DNA from: an uncultured Lachnospiraceae bacterium
Lineage (GTDB): Bacteria; Bacillota; Clostridia; Lachnospirales; Lachnospiraceae
Reading direction: 5' to 3'
DNA: 64,000 nucleotides
Assembly (NCBI GenBank): GCA_910586255.1
Contig: CAJUHR010000018.1
Span: 5,963 to 69,962 of the forward strand
The position numbers and the translations under genes were made by a program. This document shows, in pieces, positions 25,126 through 34,341 of the stretch (positions are counted from its first letter, which is position 1; each line of letters opens with the position of its first letter). The notes beneath the pieces were generated by a model that saw only the letters and a program-made list of their open reading frames with translations, was not told the origin of the DNA and searched no databases.

Positions 25126-26637
25126 ATGGTATGTGATGGAATTAAAAAGCTGGTACAGTATGGTGTGGAGACCGGGCTATGTGAGGAGGAAGACAGAATC
25201 TATGTGACAAACCGGATTCTGGAGGCTTTGCATATGGACGAATATGAGGAGCCGGCCCGAGAGTACAAGGATGTGGATCTGGAGGAGACATTAAAGGAGC
25301 TTCTTGACTATGCCTGCCAGCAGGGGATCATTCAGGACAGTATCGGGTATCGGGATCTTTTTGATACGAAGCTGATGGATTGTCTGATGCCACGGCCATC
25401 GGATGTGACGGACAGATTCTGGGAGATTTACAAAAAGCAAGGCCCGCGGGAAGCCACCGATTATTTTTATAAGCTGAGTCAGGATTCGGATTACATCCGC
25501 AGATACCGGGTTAGCAAGGATGAGAAATGGGTCACAAAGACACCTTATGGGGATCTGGATATCACCATCAATCTGTCCAAGCCGGAGAAGGATCCCAAGG
25601 CGATTGCCGCGGCCAAGCTGGCCAAACAGAGCGGCTATCCCAAATGTCTCTTGTGTATGGAGAATGAAGGGTATGCAGGAAGGCTCAATCATCCGGCCAG
25701 GAATAACCATCGGATTATCCGTATTACGGTCAATGACAGCCAGTGGGGATTTCAGTATTCTCCTTATGTGTACTACAACGAGCACTGCATTGTGTTTAAT
25801 GGCCAGCATACGCCCATGAAGATCGAGCGGGCGGCCTTTGTCAAGCTCTTTGATTTTGTGAAGCAGTTCCCTCACTACTTCCTGGGTTCCAATGCGGATC
25901 TTCCCATTGTGGGTGGTTCTATTTTAAGCCATGATCATTTCCAGGGAGGCCATTATACCTTTGCCATGGCCAAGGCAGGTATAGAGCAGAGATTCGTGAT
26001 GCCTGGCTTTGAGGATGTGGAGGCCGGGATTGTGTATTGGCCCATGTCCGTTCTGCGGCTGCGGGGAAAGGAGCCGGAGAGACTGACTGAGCTGGGCGAT
26101 AAGGTACTGGGAGCATGGAGAGAATATACCGATGAGGTCGCTTTTGTCTATGCACAGACAGATGGAGAGCCTCATAATACAATCACGCCTATTGCCAGGA
26201 AAAATGGGGAGATGTATGAGCTGGATCTGGTGCTTAGAAATAATATAACCACAGAGGAATTTCCTCTGGGCGTATACCATCCCCATCAGGAGCTGCACCA
26301 TATTAAGAAAGAAAATATCGGCCTGATTGAGGTTATGGGACTGGCGGTTCTGCCCTCCCGGCTGAAGGACGAGCTGGCTCTGCTGGGCGAATACCTGGTT
26401 GAGGGAAAGAATGTCCGGGAAAATGAGATGCTTAAGAAGCATGGAGACTGGGTAGATGAATTTTTGCCCGGATATGAAAGGATTACCAGGGAGAACGTCC
26501 ATGAGATTTTGCAGGATGAGGTAGGAAAGGTATTTGCCCGGGTGCTGGAGGATGCAGGTGTGTATAAATGTACTCCGGAGGGACGAAAGGCCTTTGGCCG
26601 GTTTTTGGAAAGTACAGGGTTTAAGCCTTTTGAATAA
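25126..26637 (+). CDS. galT: UDP-glucose-hexose-1-phosphate uridylyltransferase, class 2
   Basis: A 503-residue class 2 GalT, the long form found in Firmicutes, which exchanges galactose-1-phosphate with UDP-glucose in the Leloir pathway. The active-site histidines are in SHDHFQGGHY (H269 and H271). CLLCMENEGYAGRLNHPARNNHR holds the usual Cys pair. I start at the ATG at 25126, since CGGGAGG lies ~10 nt upstream; the frame extends back to a TTG at 25090. It complements the LacLM beta-galactosidase at 4.4 kb, though galK and galE are not in the window. Confidence 0.95.
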   Translation: MVCDGIKKLVQYGVETGLCEEEDRIYVTNRILEALHMDEYEEPAREYKDVDLEETLKELLDYACQQGIIQDSIGYRDLFDTKLMDCLMPRPSDVTDRFWEIYKKQGPREATDYFYKLSQDSDYIRRYRVSKDEKWVTKTPYGDLDITINLSKPEKDPKAIAAAKLAKQSGYPKCLLCMENEGYAGRLNHPARNNHRIIRITVNDSQWGFQYSPYVYYNEHCIVFNGQHTPMKIERAAFVKLFDFVKQFPHYFLGSNADLPIVGGSILSHDHFQGGHYTFAMAKAGIEQRFVMPGFEDVEAGIVYWPMSVLRLRGKEPERLTELGDKVLGAWREYTDEVAFVYAQTDGEPHNTITPIARKNGEMYELDLVLRNNITTEEFPLGVYHPHQELHHIKKENIGLIEVMGLAVLPSRLKDELALLGEYLVEGKNVRENEMLKKHGDWVDEFLPGYERITRENVHEILQDEVGKVFARVLEDAGVYKCTPEGRKAFGRFLESTGFKPFE

Positions 26638-26663
26638 ATGGGATTTGCACAGCAGCAATGCCG

Positions 26664-26692
26664 GCCCGGTGGGAAGCCACCGGGCTGTTTTT
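26664..26692 (+). terminator. Intrinsic terminator after galT
   Basis: GCCCGGTGG (26664-26672), loop GAAG, CCACCGGGC (26677-26685), then TGTTTTT. Confidence 0.92.
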
Positions 26693-26808
26693 GTAACATT
26701 ATCGAGGCAGGTCTTTGCACTGTATATTTTTTGTGCTATGATAGGAAGGTGTTTTTGGAATATAGGAATGATGGGGCAGCAGTTTGGCGGGGATGAAACG
26801 AGGAAAAT

Positions 26809-27843
26809 ATGAAGAGATGGATAGGAATACTAATTTTTGCCGGGCTTTTGACGGGATGCATGGAGGCAGGGGGAAAGAGAACATTTGATTCTCAGTACTT
26901 TGATTATTTTGATACCTTTACCAGCTTTACTGTCTGTGCGGAGGATGAAGAGCAGTTTCAGGAGTATGAAGAATTGTTTCAATCAGAGCTTAAACGATAT
27001 CATCAGCTGTTTGATATATACGAAAGCTACAGCGGAATCAACAATATAAAGACAATTAATGAGAATGCCGGAGCCGCCCCGGTTCAGGTGGAGGATGAGA
27101 TCATAGAGCTTCTGGAGTTTGCAGGAAAGGAGTATGAAAAAACCGATGGGAAGGTAAATGTGGCTATGGGAAGCGTGCTCTCTGTCTGGCATGGGTACAG
27201 GCAGAAGGGGGTGGAAAGTCCAACGGATGCCCGTCTTCCCGACAGGCAGGAGCTTGAGAAAGCGGCAGGTCACACGGATATGGAAAAGGTTGTCATAGAC
27301 AGACAAAAGGGGACAGTATATCTGTCAGATCCGGATATGAGTCTGGACGTGGGAGCAGTGGCAAAGGGATTTGCATCTCAGAAGATCTGTGACAAGCTAA
27401 AGGCTGCCGGTGTCACCTCTGCCCTGATCAATATTGGAGGAAACGTCCAGACAATCGGGGGAAAGGAAAATAAAAAGCCCTGGCGGGTGGGCATTCAGAA
27501 TCCCGAGCTGTCCGGTGCCCAGCCATATCTTCACGCATTGAATCTGCAGGACATGGCACTGGTAACCAGCGGAACCTATCAGAGGTATTATGAGGTGGAC
27601 GGAGCGCGGTATCACCATATTATTGACCCGGAAACCCTTATGCCCAGCCGGGGGTATGAATCGGTAACGGTTTTATGCCCGGATGCCGGGATGGCGGACG
27701 CCCTTTCCACAGCGCTGTTTAATATGTCTTTTGAGGAGGGGCAGAAGATGATTAATTCCATGGCAGGAACGGAGGCCTTTTGGGTTTTTGAAGACGGGAG
27801 TCAGGCGTATAGTTCCGGGTTTGAAAGCTATGTGGAGGAATGA
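26809..27843 (+). CDS. FAD:protein FMN transferase, ApbE family lipoprotein
   Basis: A 344-residue lipoprotein: the N-terminus MKRWIGILIFAGLLTGC ends in the lipobox LTGC. ApbE attaches FMN through a phosphoester to Thr/Ser of exported flavoproteins such as RnfG/RnfD or NqrC. DVGAVAKGFASQKICDKL and ALINIGGNVQTIGG are the FAD-binding conserved regions, and HHIIDPETLMPSRGY the metal site. The window has no Rnf gene, so its target lies elsewhere. It overlaps a possible start of the EamA gene. Confidence 0.92.
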   Translation: MKRWIGILIFAGLLTGCMEAGGKRTFDSQYFDYFDTFTSFTVCAEDEEQFQEYEELFQSELKRYHQLFDIYESYSGINNIKTINENAGAAPVQVEDEIIELLEFAGKEYEKTDGKVNVAMGSVLSVWHGYRQKGVESPTDARLPDRQELEKAAGHTDMEKVVIDRQKGTVYLSDPDMSLDVGAVAKGFASQKICDKLKAAGVTSALINIGGNVQTIGGKENKKPWRVGIQNPELSGAQPYLHALNLQDMALVTSGTYQRYYEVDGARYHHIIDPETLMPSRGYESVTVLCPDAGMADALSTALFNMSFEEGQKMINSMAGTEAFWVFEDGSQAYSSGFESYVEE

Positions 27844-27860
27844 CAGGAGGAAGACAAGAG

Positions 27861-28790
27861 ATGGCAACAGGAAATAAGAGTTCTATAAAGAGCAGTGCAA
27901 TGTTGGTGCTGACCGCGCTGATCTGGGGAGTGGCCTTTGTGGCCCAGAGTGAGGGAATGAACTATGTGGGGGGATTTACTTTTAATGCCAGCCGCTTCCT
28001 GATAGGAGGAACGGTGCTGATTCCCTGCATTTTTTTGCTGCGAAGATTGAATCGGGAACAGTGGGAAAGTATTTCCCGGAAGGAAAAGGAACAACAGACC
28101 CGGATGGGAATTTTGGGAGGAGTGTGCTGCGGAAGCTTTCTCTGTATTGCCAGCTCTCTGCAACAGTTTGGAATCGCCCATACTACTGTGGGAAAGGCGG
28201 GATTTATCACGGCTCTCTACATAATTATTGTGCCAGTATTGGGGCTGTTTATGAGAAAACGGGTTGGACTTAATGTCTGGATCAGTGTGGCTCTGGCGGC
28301 AGCGGGCATGTATATGCTCTGCATTACGGAAGGGTTTTCTGTGGGAAAGGGAGATTTTCTTGTGTTTCTTTGCTCCCTTGGCTTTTCCCTGCATATTTTG
28401 GTGATTGACTATTTTTCGCCCCAGGCGGACGGAGTGGTGATTTCCTGTGTGCAGTTTTTTACGGCCGGAATCGTTTCCGGAGTGCTTGCCCTGGTACTTG
28501 AAGAGCCGTCCTGGAAAGGGGTGACGGCGGCGTGGATGCCGGTTTTGTACGCGGGGGTAATGTCCTGCGGAGTGGCCTACACTTTGCAGGTAGTGGCACA
28601 GAAAAATATTGCACCTACGGTGGCCTCTCTGCTGATGAGCCTGGAATCCGTATTTTCTGTTTTGGCAGGATGGGTTTTGTTGGGACAGAGACTGTCTGCA
28701 AAGGAGATGGCCGGGTGCGGTTTGGTATTTGCAGGAATCATCCTGGCGCAGCTTCCAATGGAAGCTTTGACAAAAAGGAAAAAAGAATGA
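27861..28790 (+). CDS. EamA/DMT-family drug/metabolite transporter
   Basis: A ~309-residue protein with ten membrane helices and two EamA repeats; the first begins MLVLTALIWGVAFVAQSEG and the second near FLCSLGFSLHILVIDYF. The family exports amino acids, metabolites or drugs; the substrate is not visible. I favour the ATG at 27861, 11 nt after AGGAGG; the alternative ATG at 27840 overlaps the apbE stop. Transcribed with apbE. Confidence 0.85.
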   Translation: MATGNKSSIKSSAMLVLTALIWGVAFVAQSEGMNYVGGFTFNASRFLIGGTVLIPCIFLLRRLNREQWESISRKEKEQQTRMGILGGVCCGSFLCIASSLQQFGIAHTTVGKAGFITALYIIIVPVLGLFMRKRVGLNVWISVALAAAGMYMLCITEGFSVGKGDFLVFLCSLGFSLHILVIDYFSPQADGVVISCVQFFTAGIVSGVLALVLEEPSWKGVTAAWMPVLYAGVMSCGVAYTLQVVAQKNIAPTVASLLMSLESVFSVLAGWVLLGQRLSAKEMAGCGLVFAGIILAQLPMEALTKRKKE

Positions 28791-28807
28791 GAACGATTTT
28801 TGAAAGG

Positions 28808-28838
28808 CGGATTCTGCGGCTAAGCGCCGCAGAATCCG
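28808..28838. terminator. Bidirectional hairpin between converging eamA and argG
   Basis: CGGATTCTGCGGC (28808-28820) and GCCGCAGAATCCG (28826-28838) are perfect 13-bp arms around TAAGC. T content after the stem is modest on both sides, so termination strength is uncertain. Confidence 0.7.
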
Positions 28839-28842
28839 TTGT

Positions 28843-30063
28843 TTACTGCTTGTCTGCCTGGGCCATTTTCAGGGCGCGGACCTTTAAGGGAAGTCCGAAC
28901 AGGGTGATGAAGCCGTCCGCATCGTGATGGTCATACAGATCACCGGTGGTGAAGGAAGCCAGGGACTCGCTGTACAGAGAGTAGGGGGAGGAGGTGCCTG
29001 CCTTGATAATGTTGCCTTTGTACAGCTTGAACTTTACCTCTCCGGTTACATACTGCTGAGTAGATTCCACAAAGGCCTGAACAGCTTCCCGAAGTGGAGT
29101 AAACCACTTGCCCTCGTAGACGATCTGGGCCATCTTGTTGCCCATATCCTTTTTCACTTCCATGGTGGCCCGGTCCAGCACCAGCTCTTCCAGCTGCTGG
29201 TGAGCTTCCATCAGGATAGTTCCGCCGGGAGTCTCATAGACGCCGCGGGATTTCATGCCAACCACCCGGTTCTCTACGATATCAACAATACCGATACCGT
29301 GTTTGCCGCCCAGCTCATTGAGGGTGCGGATAATGTCAGAGACCTTCATTTTCTGACCGTTGACGCTGGTGGGAATACCTTTTTCGAAGGTCATGGTCAC
29401 ATACTCTCCCTCGTCCGGAGCTTTTTCCGGAGTCACTCCCAGAACCAGCAAATGATCGTAATTGGGCTCGCTGGCAGGATCCTCTAACTCAAGACCCTCA
29501 TGGCTGATATGCCACAGGTTGCGGTCACGGCTGTAGCTGCTGTCAGCGGAGAAGGGAAGGTTGATGCCGTGCTGACGGCAGTACTCGATCTCGTCCTCCC
29601 GGGACTGCATGGTCCATACATCAGTCATACGCCACGGGGCGATGATCTTAAGATCCGGGGCCAGCGCTTTGATGCCCAGCTCAAAACGGATCTGGTCATT
29701 GCCTTTTCCGGTGGCCCCGTGGCAGATGGCGCTGGCGCCTTCCTTGCGGGCAATTTCCACCAGGCGTTTGGCAATAGCCGGGCGCGCCATGGAGGTGCCT
29801 AAGAGATACTTGTTTTCATATACAGCATTTGCCTGTACGCAGGGAATAATGTAATTGTCACAGAAATCGTCTACCAGGTCTTCGATGTACAGCTTGGCGG
29901 CTCCGGACAGCTTGGCCCGTTCTTCCAATCCGTCCAGCTCATTGCCCTGACCACAGTCAATGCAGCAGCAGATAACTTCATAGTCAAAATGCTCCTTGAG
30001 CCACGGAATGATGGCAGTGGTGTCCAGTCCGCCGGAATAGGCGAGAATTACTTTTTCCTTCAT
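28843..30063 (-). CDS. argG: Argininosuccinate synthase
   Basis: A 406-residue enzyme that joins citrulline and aspartate with ATP. AYSGGLDTTAIIPWL is the ATP-binding P-loop, CHGATGKGNDQIRFEL and SADSSYSRDRNLWHISHEG the substrate-binding motifs. The start is the ATG at 30063, with GGAGG 8 nt upstream; the frame runs further back without a ribosome site. It is divergent from the argC operon and shares its control region. argH and argF are not in the window. Confidence 0.96.
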   Translation of the reverse strand: MKEKVILAYSGGLDTTAIIPWLKEHFDYEVICCCIDCGQGNELDGLEERAKLSGAAKLYIEDLVDDFCDNYIIPCVQANAVYENKYLLGTSMARPAIAKRLVEIARKEGASAICHGATGKGNDQIRFELGIKALAPDLKIIAPWRMTDVWTMQSREDEIEYCRQHGINLPFSADSSYSRDRNLWHISHEGLELEDPASEPNYDHLLVLGVTPEKAPDEGEYVTMTFEKGIPTSVNGQKMKVSDIIRTLNELGGKHGIGIVDIVENRVVGMKSRGVYETPGGTILMEAHQQLEELVLDRATMEVKKDMGNKMAQIVYEGKWFTPLREAVQAFVESTQQYVTGEVKFKLYKGNIIKAGTSSPYSLYSESLASFTTGDLYDHHDADGFITLFGLPLKVRALKMAQADKQ

Positions 30064-30245
30064 TTTTATATCCTCCTGAGATTTTGTGTCGTAAAGCTGA
30101 ATGCTAACAAGCTTATTTTCGAGCAATTCCTAAGGCTTTTCGCAAATTTTTCCACCTTCTTTTGCAAAAGGTAGATGACGTTCATAAATATACAATATTT
30201 TTCCGGGAAATGCAAGAGGGAAAAAGATAAATTTTAAAAGAGGGA

Positions 30246-30281
30246 TTGCATAATATTCATTTATAATGTATAATTATGAAA
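30246..30281 (+). promoter_or_regulatory. argC promoter overlapped by two ARG-box-like sites
   Basis: TTGCAT (30246-30251), 17-bp spacer, TATAAT (30269-30274) is a strong promoter. It is covered by TTGCATAATATTCATT (30246-30261) and ATGTATAATTATGAAA (30266-30281), both close to the ArgR box (TGAAT-AT-rich-ATTCA). This predicts arginine repression. The leader to 30504 is ~225 nt: a GC-rich stem with seven T (30288-30310) could be an attenuator, and CAGCTTT/AAAGCTG (30373-30395) is another hairpin. The 441-bp argG-argC spacer has no credible gene. Confidence 0.65.
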
Positions 30282-30504
30282 CGCTGGCCGAGGGGCCGCC
30301 GAATTTTTTTGAAAAAAGGCTTTTCTTATAAGAGGAAACCACCTATAATGAGTAGGATGTATCCTTAGGAGACAGCTTTGTGAAAAAGAAAGCTGAAAAC
30401 CCCTTCCCATTGAGGATAAGAACCATGTATGGCGACAGGCGGACGCTGCAGCTGTTTATAGAAAGGCGTTGCGGGAAAACGAAAAACAGACGGAGGAAAA
30501 CACA

Positions 30505-31545
30505 ATGATCAGAGTTGGAATTATAGGAGCAACAGGATATGCCGGGGCAGAATTAGTGAGGCTTTTATTGCAGCGGGAGGATGTGGAGATTGTCTGGTAC
30601 GGTTCCCGCAGCTATGTGGGAGAGGATTTTGCTTCTATCTATAGAAATGTGGCTCATCTGGTGGAGGAGCCTTGTAAGGATGACAATATGGCAGAGCTGG
30701 CTAAGATTGCGGATGTGATCTTTACAGCCACGCCTCAGGGATTTTGTGCTTCTCAGGTGACGGAGGAAATTTTGTCAAAGACGAAGATTATTGACCTGAG
30801 TGCTGATTTCCGCATCAAGGATGTGGAGGTTTATCAGAAATGGTATAAGCTGGTTCACCCCACCCCTCAGTTTATCGCTGAGGCAGTTTACGGACTTCCT
30901 GAGGTGAATAGGGAAAAGATAAAAAAGGCCCGGCTGATTGCCAATCCCGGATGCTATCCTACCTGTTCCTTCCTGACCTTATATCCGATGGTGAAGGAAG
31001 GGCTTATTGACACAGGCACCATTATTATAGATGCCAAGTCAGGAACCTCAGGGGCAGGCAGAAGCGCCAAGGTGCCCAGCCTATACTGTGAGGTCAATGA
31101 GAGCATGAAGCCTTACGGGGTGGCCAGCCATCGCCACACGCCGGAGATCGAGGAGCAGCTTTCCTATGCGGCGGGAAAGCCGGTGGTGTTAAGCTTTACT
31201 CCCCACTTGGTGCCTATGAACCGGGGGATTTTAGTGACAGCCTACGGAACCCTGACAAGACCGATGGCGACCGAGGAGGTCAAAGAGATTTACGATAAGT
31301 ATTATAAAGAGGAATACTTTGTGCGGGTAATGGAGCCGGGAATGGTGCCTCAGACCCGCTGGGTGGAGGGAAGCAATTTTGTGGATATTGCGTTTAAGAT
31401 TGATGAGAGAACCAACCGGCTGGTGATGATGGGAGCCATTGATAATATGGTGAAGGGCGCTGCCGGGCAGGCGATACAGAATATGAACCTGATGTTCGGC
31501 TTGCCGGAAAATACAGGGCTAAAGCAGATTGCAGTATTTCCCTGA
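30505..31545 (+). CDS. argC: N-acetyl-gamma-glutamyl-phosphate reductase
   Basis: A 346-residue NADPH enzyme of arginine synthesis. GIIGATGYAGAELVRLL is the nucleotide-binding loop and ANPGCYPTCSFL holds the catalytic Cys. HRHTPEIEEQL contains the conserved His region. The ATG at 30505 has GGAGG 8 nt upstream, and the frame is open for 12 codons further upstream without another site. First gene of the argC-GNAT-argJ-argB-argD cluster. Confidence 0.97.
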   Translation: MIRVGIIGATGYAGAELVRLLLQREDVEIVWYGSRSYVGEDFASIYRNVAHLVEEPCKDDNMAELAKIADVIFTATPQGFCASQVTEEILSKTKIIDLSADFRIKDVEVYQKWYKLVHPTPQFIAEAVYGLPEVNREKIKKARLIANPGCYPTCSFLTLYPMVKEGLIDTGTIIIDAKSGTSGAGRSAKVPSLYCEVNESMKPYGVASHRHTPEIEEQLSYAAGKPVVLSFTPHLVPMNRGILVTAYGTLTRPMATEEVKEIYDKYYKEEYFVRVMEPGMVPQTRWVEGSNFVDIAFKIDERTNRLVMMGAIDNMVKGAAGQAIQNMNLMFGLPENTGLKQIAVFP

Positions 31546-31632
31546 TGAGGGAAAATATACGTCCAGGCGCGGCATCGGATTTCAGGCCGGTCGGGGTAAG
31601 GAGCTGATGACAGGACGAAGGAGGATAAAGTC

Positions 31633-32094
31633 ATGGGTGGGACCATGAGTATCATCATCCGGGAGATGACAATGGATGATTATGACAGGGTATACAAGCT
31701 GTGGACAGAGATCCAGGGCTTTGGGATCCGGTCCATTGATGATTCCAAAGAAGGTGTGGAAAGATTTTTGAGGCGCAATCCCACCACCAGCGTGGTGGCA
31801 GAACAGAACGGAAGAATTGTGGGAGCTATTCTTTGCGGCCATGACGGGAGGAGGGGATGTTTCTACCATGTGTGCGTGGCCGGGGATTACCGAAAGCACG
31901 GGGTGGGGCACAGGATGGTCCAATATTGTATGCGGGCCCTTAAGGATGAAGGGATCAACAAGGTGAGCCTGATTGCATTTAAGAGCAATGCAGTGGGAAA
32001 TGCATTCTGGAATGGGGTTGGCTGGACTAAGAGGGAGGATTTAAATTATTACGAGTACACTTTAAATGAGGAGAATATTACAAAATTTGTATAG
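31633..32094 (+). CDS. GNAT-family N-acetyltransferase in the arginine operon
   Basis: A 153-residue single-domain acetyltransferase: IIREMTMDDYDRVYKLW at the N-terminus, acetyl-CoA loop VAGDYRKHGVGHRMV, and FWNGVGWTKRED near the end. It lies between argC and argJ with tight spacing and a GAAGGAGG site, so it should be co-regulated with arginine genes. It could be an ArgA-like N-acetylglutamate synthase or an unrelated amine acetylase. ArgJ can recycle acetyl groups, so an N-acetylglutamate primer enzyme here would be sensible, but this is inference. Confidence 0.85.
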   Translation: MGGTMSIIIREMTMDDYDRVYKLWTEIQGFGIRSIDDSKEGVERFLRRNPTTSVVAEQNGRIVGAILCGHDGRRGCFYHVCVAGDYRKHGVGHRMVQYCMRALKDEGINKVSLIAFKSNAVGNAFWNGVGWTKREDLNYYEYTLNEENITKFV

Positions 32095-32135
32095 TGGGAA
32101 CGAAGCATTGTATTGAAAACAGGAGGAAAGGACAG

Positions 32136-33359
32136 ATGAGACACATTGAAGGCGGAGTGACTGCAGCCCGGGGCTTTCAGGCAGCTTCAACGGCGGCAGG
32201 AATCAAGTATAAGGATCGGATGGATATGGCAATGATTTTCAGCCAGGCGCCCTGCCGGGTGGCGGGAACCTTTACTACCAATGTGGTGAAGGCGGCGCCG
32301 GTTAAATGGGATCAGCAGGTGGTAAAAGAGTCCGCCTATGCTCAGGCGGTTGTGGTCAATGCGGGGATTGCCAATGCATGTACAGGAGCTGAGGGGTATG
32401 GATATTGCAGGGACACGGCCCAGGCCGTATCAGAGCTTTTGAAGTTGCCAAAGGAGGCTGTTTTGGTGGCGTCCACAGGCGTTATCGGCATGCAGCTTCC
32501 CATGGAACGGATCCGGACGGGAATCGGCAAAATGGTGCCTGAGCTGGATGACAGTGTAGAAAGCGGTACATTGGCTGCTCAGGCCATTATGACCACTGAC
32601 ACTCAGAAAAAGGAAGTGGCAGTTCAGGTGGAGATCGGCGGCAGAACGGTGACTGTGGGAGGTATGTGCAAGGGCTCCGGAATGATTCACCCCAATATGT
32701 GCACCATGCTGGCCTTTGTGACCACGGATCTGGCCATTTCCCGGGAGCTTTTGCAGGAGGCGTTAAGTGAGGATATAAAGGATACCTATAATATGATCTC
32801 TGTGGACGGAGATACCTCCACCAATGACACAGTGCTCCTTCTGGCCAATGGCATGGCTGGAAATCCGGAAATCACAGAGAAAAACCAGGATTACGAGACG
32901 TTTTGTAAGGCGCTGAATATGGTTAATGAAACTCTTGCCAAAAAGATGGCCGGAGACGGAGAAGGGTGCACGGCGCTGTTTGAGGTAAAAATTATCGGAG
33001 CAGAGACAAAGGAGCAGGCAGTGACGTTGTCTAAGTCTGTGATTACATCCAATCTCACAAAGGCGGCGATATTTGGCCACGATGCCAACTGGGGAAGGAT
33101 TCTCTGCGCCATGGGATATTCCGGGGCTCGGTTTGACCCGGAACAGGTGGACCTGTTCTTTGAGAGCAGGGCAGGAAAGTTAAAGATTATAGAAAACGGT
33201 GTGGCCCTTCCCTACAGTGAGGAGGAGGCCACGAAAATCCTGTCAGAGCCGGAGGTGACGGCTACCGCGGATATCAAGATGGGAGAGGCCACCGCTACCG
33301 CCTGGGGCTGCGACCTGACCTTTGACTATGTAAAGATCAATGCGGATTACCGGTCATAG
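32136..33359 (+). CDS. argJ: Bifunctional ornithine acetyltransferase / N-acetylglutamate synthase
   Basis: A 407-residue ArgJ precursor, which cuts itself into two chains. The cleavage region is KGSGMIHPNMCTMLAFVTTD; the nucleophile Thr is kept but the residue before it is Cys where Ala is usual. It moves the acetyl group from N-acetylornithine to glutamate. The ATG at 32136 follows AGGAGG by 9 nt. The 3' end abuts the argB ribosome site. Confidence 0.95.
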   Translation: MRHIEGGVTAARGFQAASTAAGIKYKDRMDMAMIFSQAPCRVAGTFTTNVVKAAPVKWDQQVVKESAYAQAVVVNAGIANACTGAEGYGYCRDTAQAVSELLKLPKEAVLVASTGVIGMQLPMERIRTGIGKMVPELDDSVESGTLAAQAIMTTDTQKKEVAVQVEIGGRTVTVGGMCKGSGMIHPNMCTMLAFVTTDLAISRELLQEALSEDIKDTYNMISVDGDTSTNDTVLLLANGMAGNPEITEKNQDYETFCKALNMVNETLAKKMAGDGEGCTALFEVKIIGAETKEQAVTLSKSVITSNLTKAAIFGHDANWGRILCAMGYSGARFDPEQVDLFFESRAGKLKIIENGVALPYSEEEATKILSEPEVTATADIKMGEATATAWGCDLTFDYVKINADYRS

Positions 33360-33372
33360 GAGGAGAATGATT

Positions 33373-34272
33373 ATGGAAATGGATAAAAGTGTCATGCAGA
33401 AGGCGGAGGTGCTGATTGAGGCCCTTCCCTATATTCAGCGGTTTAACCGGAAGATTATTGTGGTAAAATACGGCGGCAGCGCCATGGTGGACGAGGATCT
33501 GAAGCACCGGGTAATACAGGATGTAGTGCTTTTAAAACTGGTGGGCTTTAAGCCGATCATTGTTCACGGAGGCGGCAAGGAGATCAGCAGATGGGTGGAG
33601 AAGGTGGGAATGGAGGCTCATTTTGTCAATGGTCTTCGGGTGACGGATGAGTCTACCATGGAGATCGCCGAGATGGTTCTCAACAAGGTAAATAAAAGTC
33701 TGGTGCAGCTGGTCAATGAGCTGGGAGTGAAGGCTGTGGGGATCAGCGGCAAGGACGGAATGATGTTAAAATGTGAGAAAAGGTATTCCGGCGGGGCTGA
33801 TATCGGCTTTGTGGGAGAAATCACAGAGGTGAATCCCAAGGTGATTTATGATCTGCTGGAAAAAGATTTTCTTCCGATTATCTGTCCCATAGGCTTTGAC
33901 GAGAATTTCTTAAGCTACAATATTAATGCAGATGACGCGGCCTGTGCCATTGCCCGGGCGGTTAATGCGGAAAAGCTGGCATTTCTGACAGATGTGGAAG
34001 GCGTTTACCGGGATTTTAATGACAAGAGCTCTCTGATTTCGGAGATTACGGTGGATGAGGCGAAGGATTTTCTGGCCGGCGGCGGACTGGGAGGGGGGAT
34101 GCTCCCAAAGCTTCAGAACTGTATTGACGCCATTGAAAACGGGGTGAACCGGGTACATATTCTGGACGGACGGATTCCCCATTGCCTGCTTTTGGAAATC
34201 TTTACCAACAAGGGTATCGGGACGGCAATCCTAAGAGACGGGGATGAAAGATATTATCACTCCGAGGCGTGA
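33373..34272 (+). CDS. argB: Acetylglutamate kinase
   Basis: A 299-residue amino-acid kinase. VVKYGGSAM is the phosphate-binding start, IIVHGGGKEIS the substrate glycine loop, and NINADDAACAIARAVNAEKLAFLTDVEGV the ATP site. GGGLGGGMLPKLQNC is the C-terminal signature. This enzyme is usually feedback-inhibited by arginine when it carries an extra N-terminal helix, which the leader MEMDKSVMQKAEVLIEALPY resembles. AGGAGG overlaps the argJ stop; ATGs at 33367 and 33379 are possible alternative starts. Confidence 0.96.
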   Translation: MEMDKSVMQKAEVLIEALPYIQRFNRKIIVVKYGGSAMVDEDLKHRVIQDVVLLKLVGFKPIIVHGGGKEISRWVEKVGMEAHFVNGLRVTDESTMEIAEMVLNKVNKSLVQLVNELGVKAVGISGKDGMMLKCEKRYSGGADIGFVGEITEVNPKVIYDLLEKDFLPIICPIGFDENFLSYNINADDAACAIARAVNAEKLAFLTDVEGVYRDFNDKSSLISEITVDEAKDFLAGGGLGGGMLPKLQNCIDAIENGVNRVHILDGRIPHCLLLEIFTNKGIGTAILRDGDERYYHSEA

Positions 34273-34341
34273 GAGACATCAGGCTGCGCTGTCAGCCTGT
34301 GAGCGGCAATGAGATCGTTTGAGGAATAAAAGGAGGAGCAA

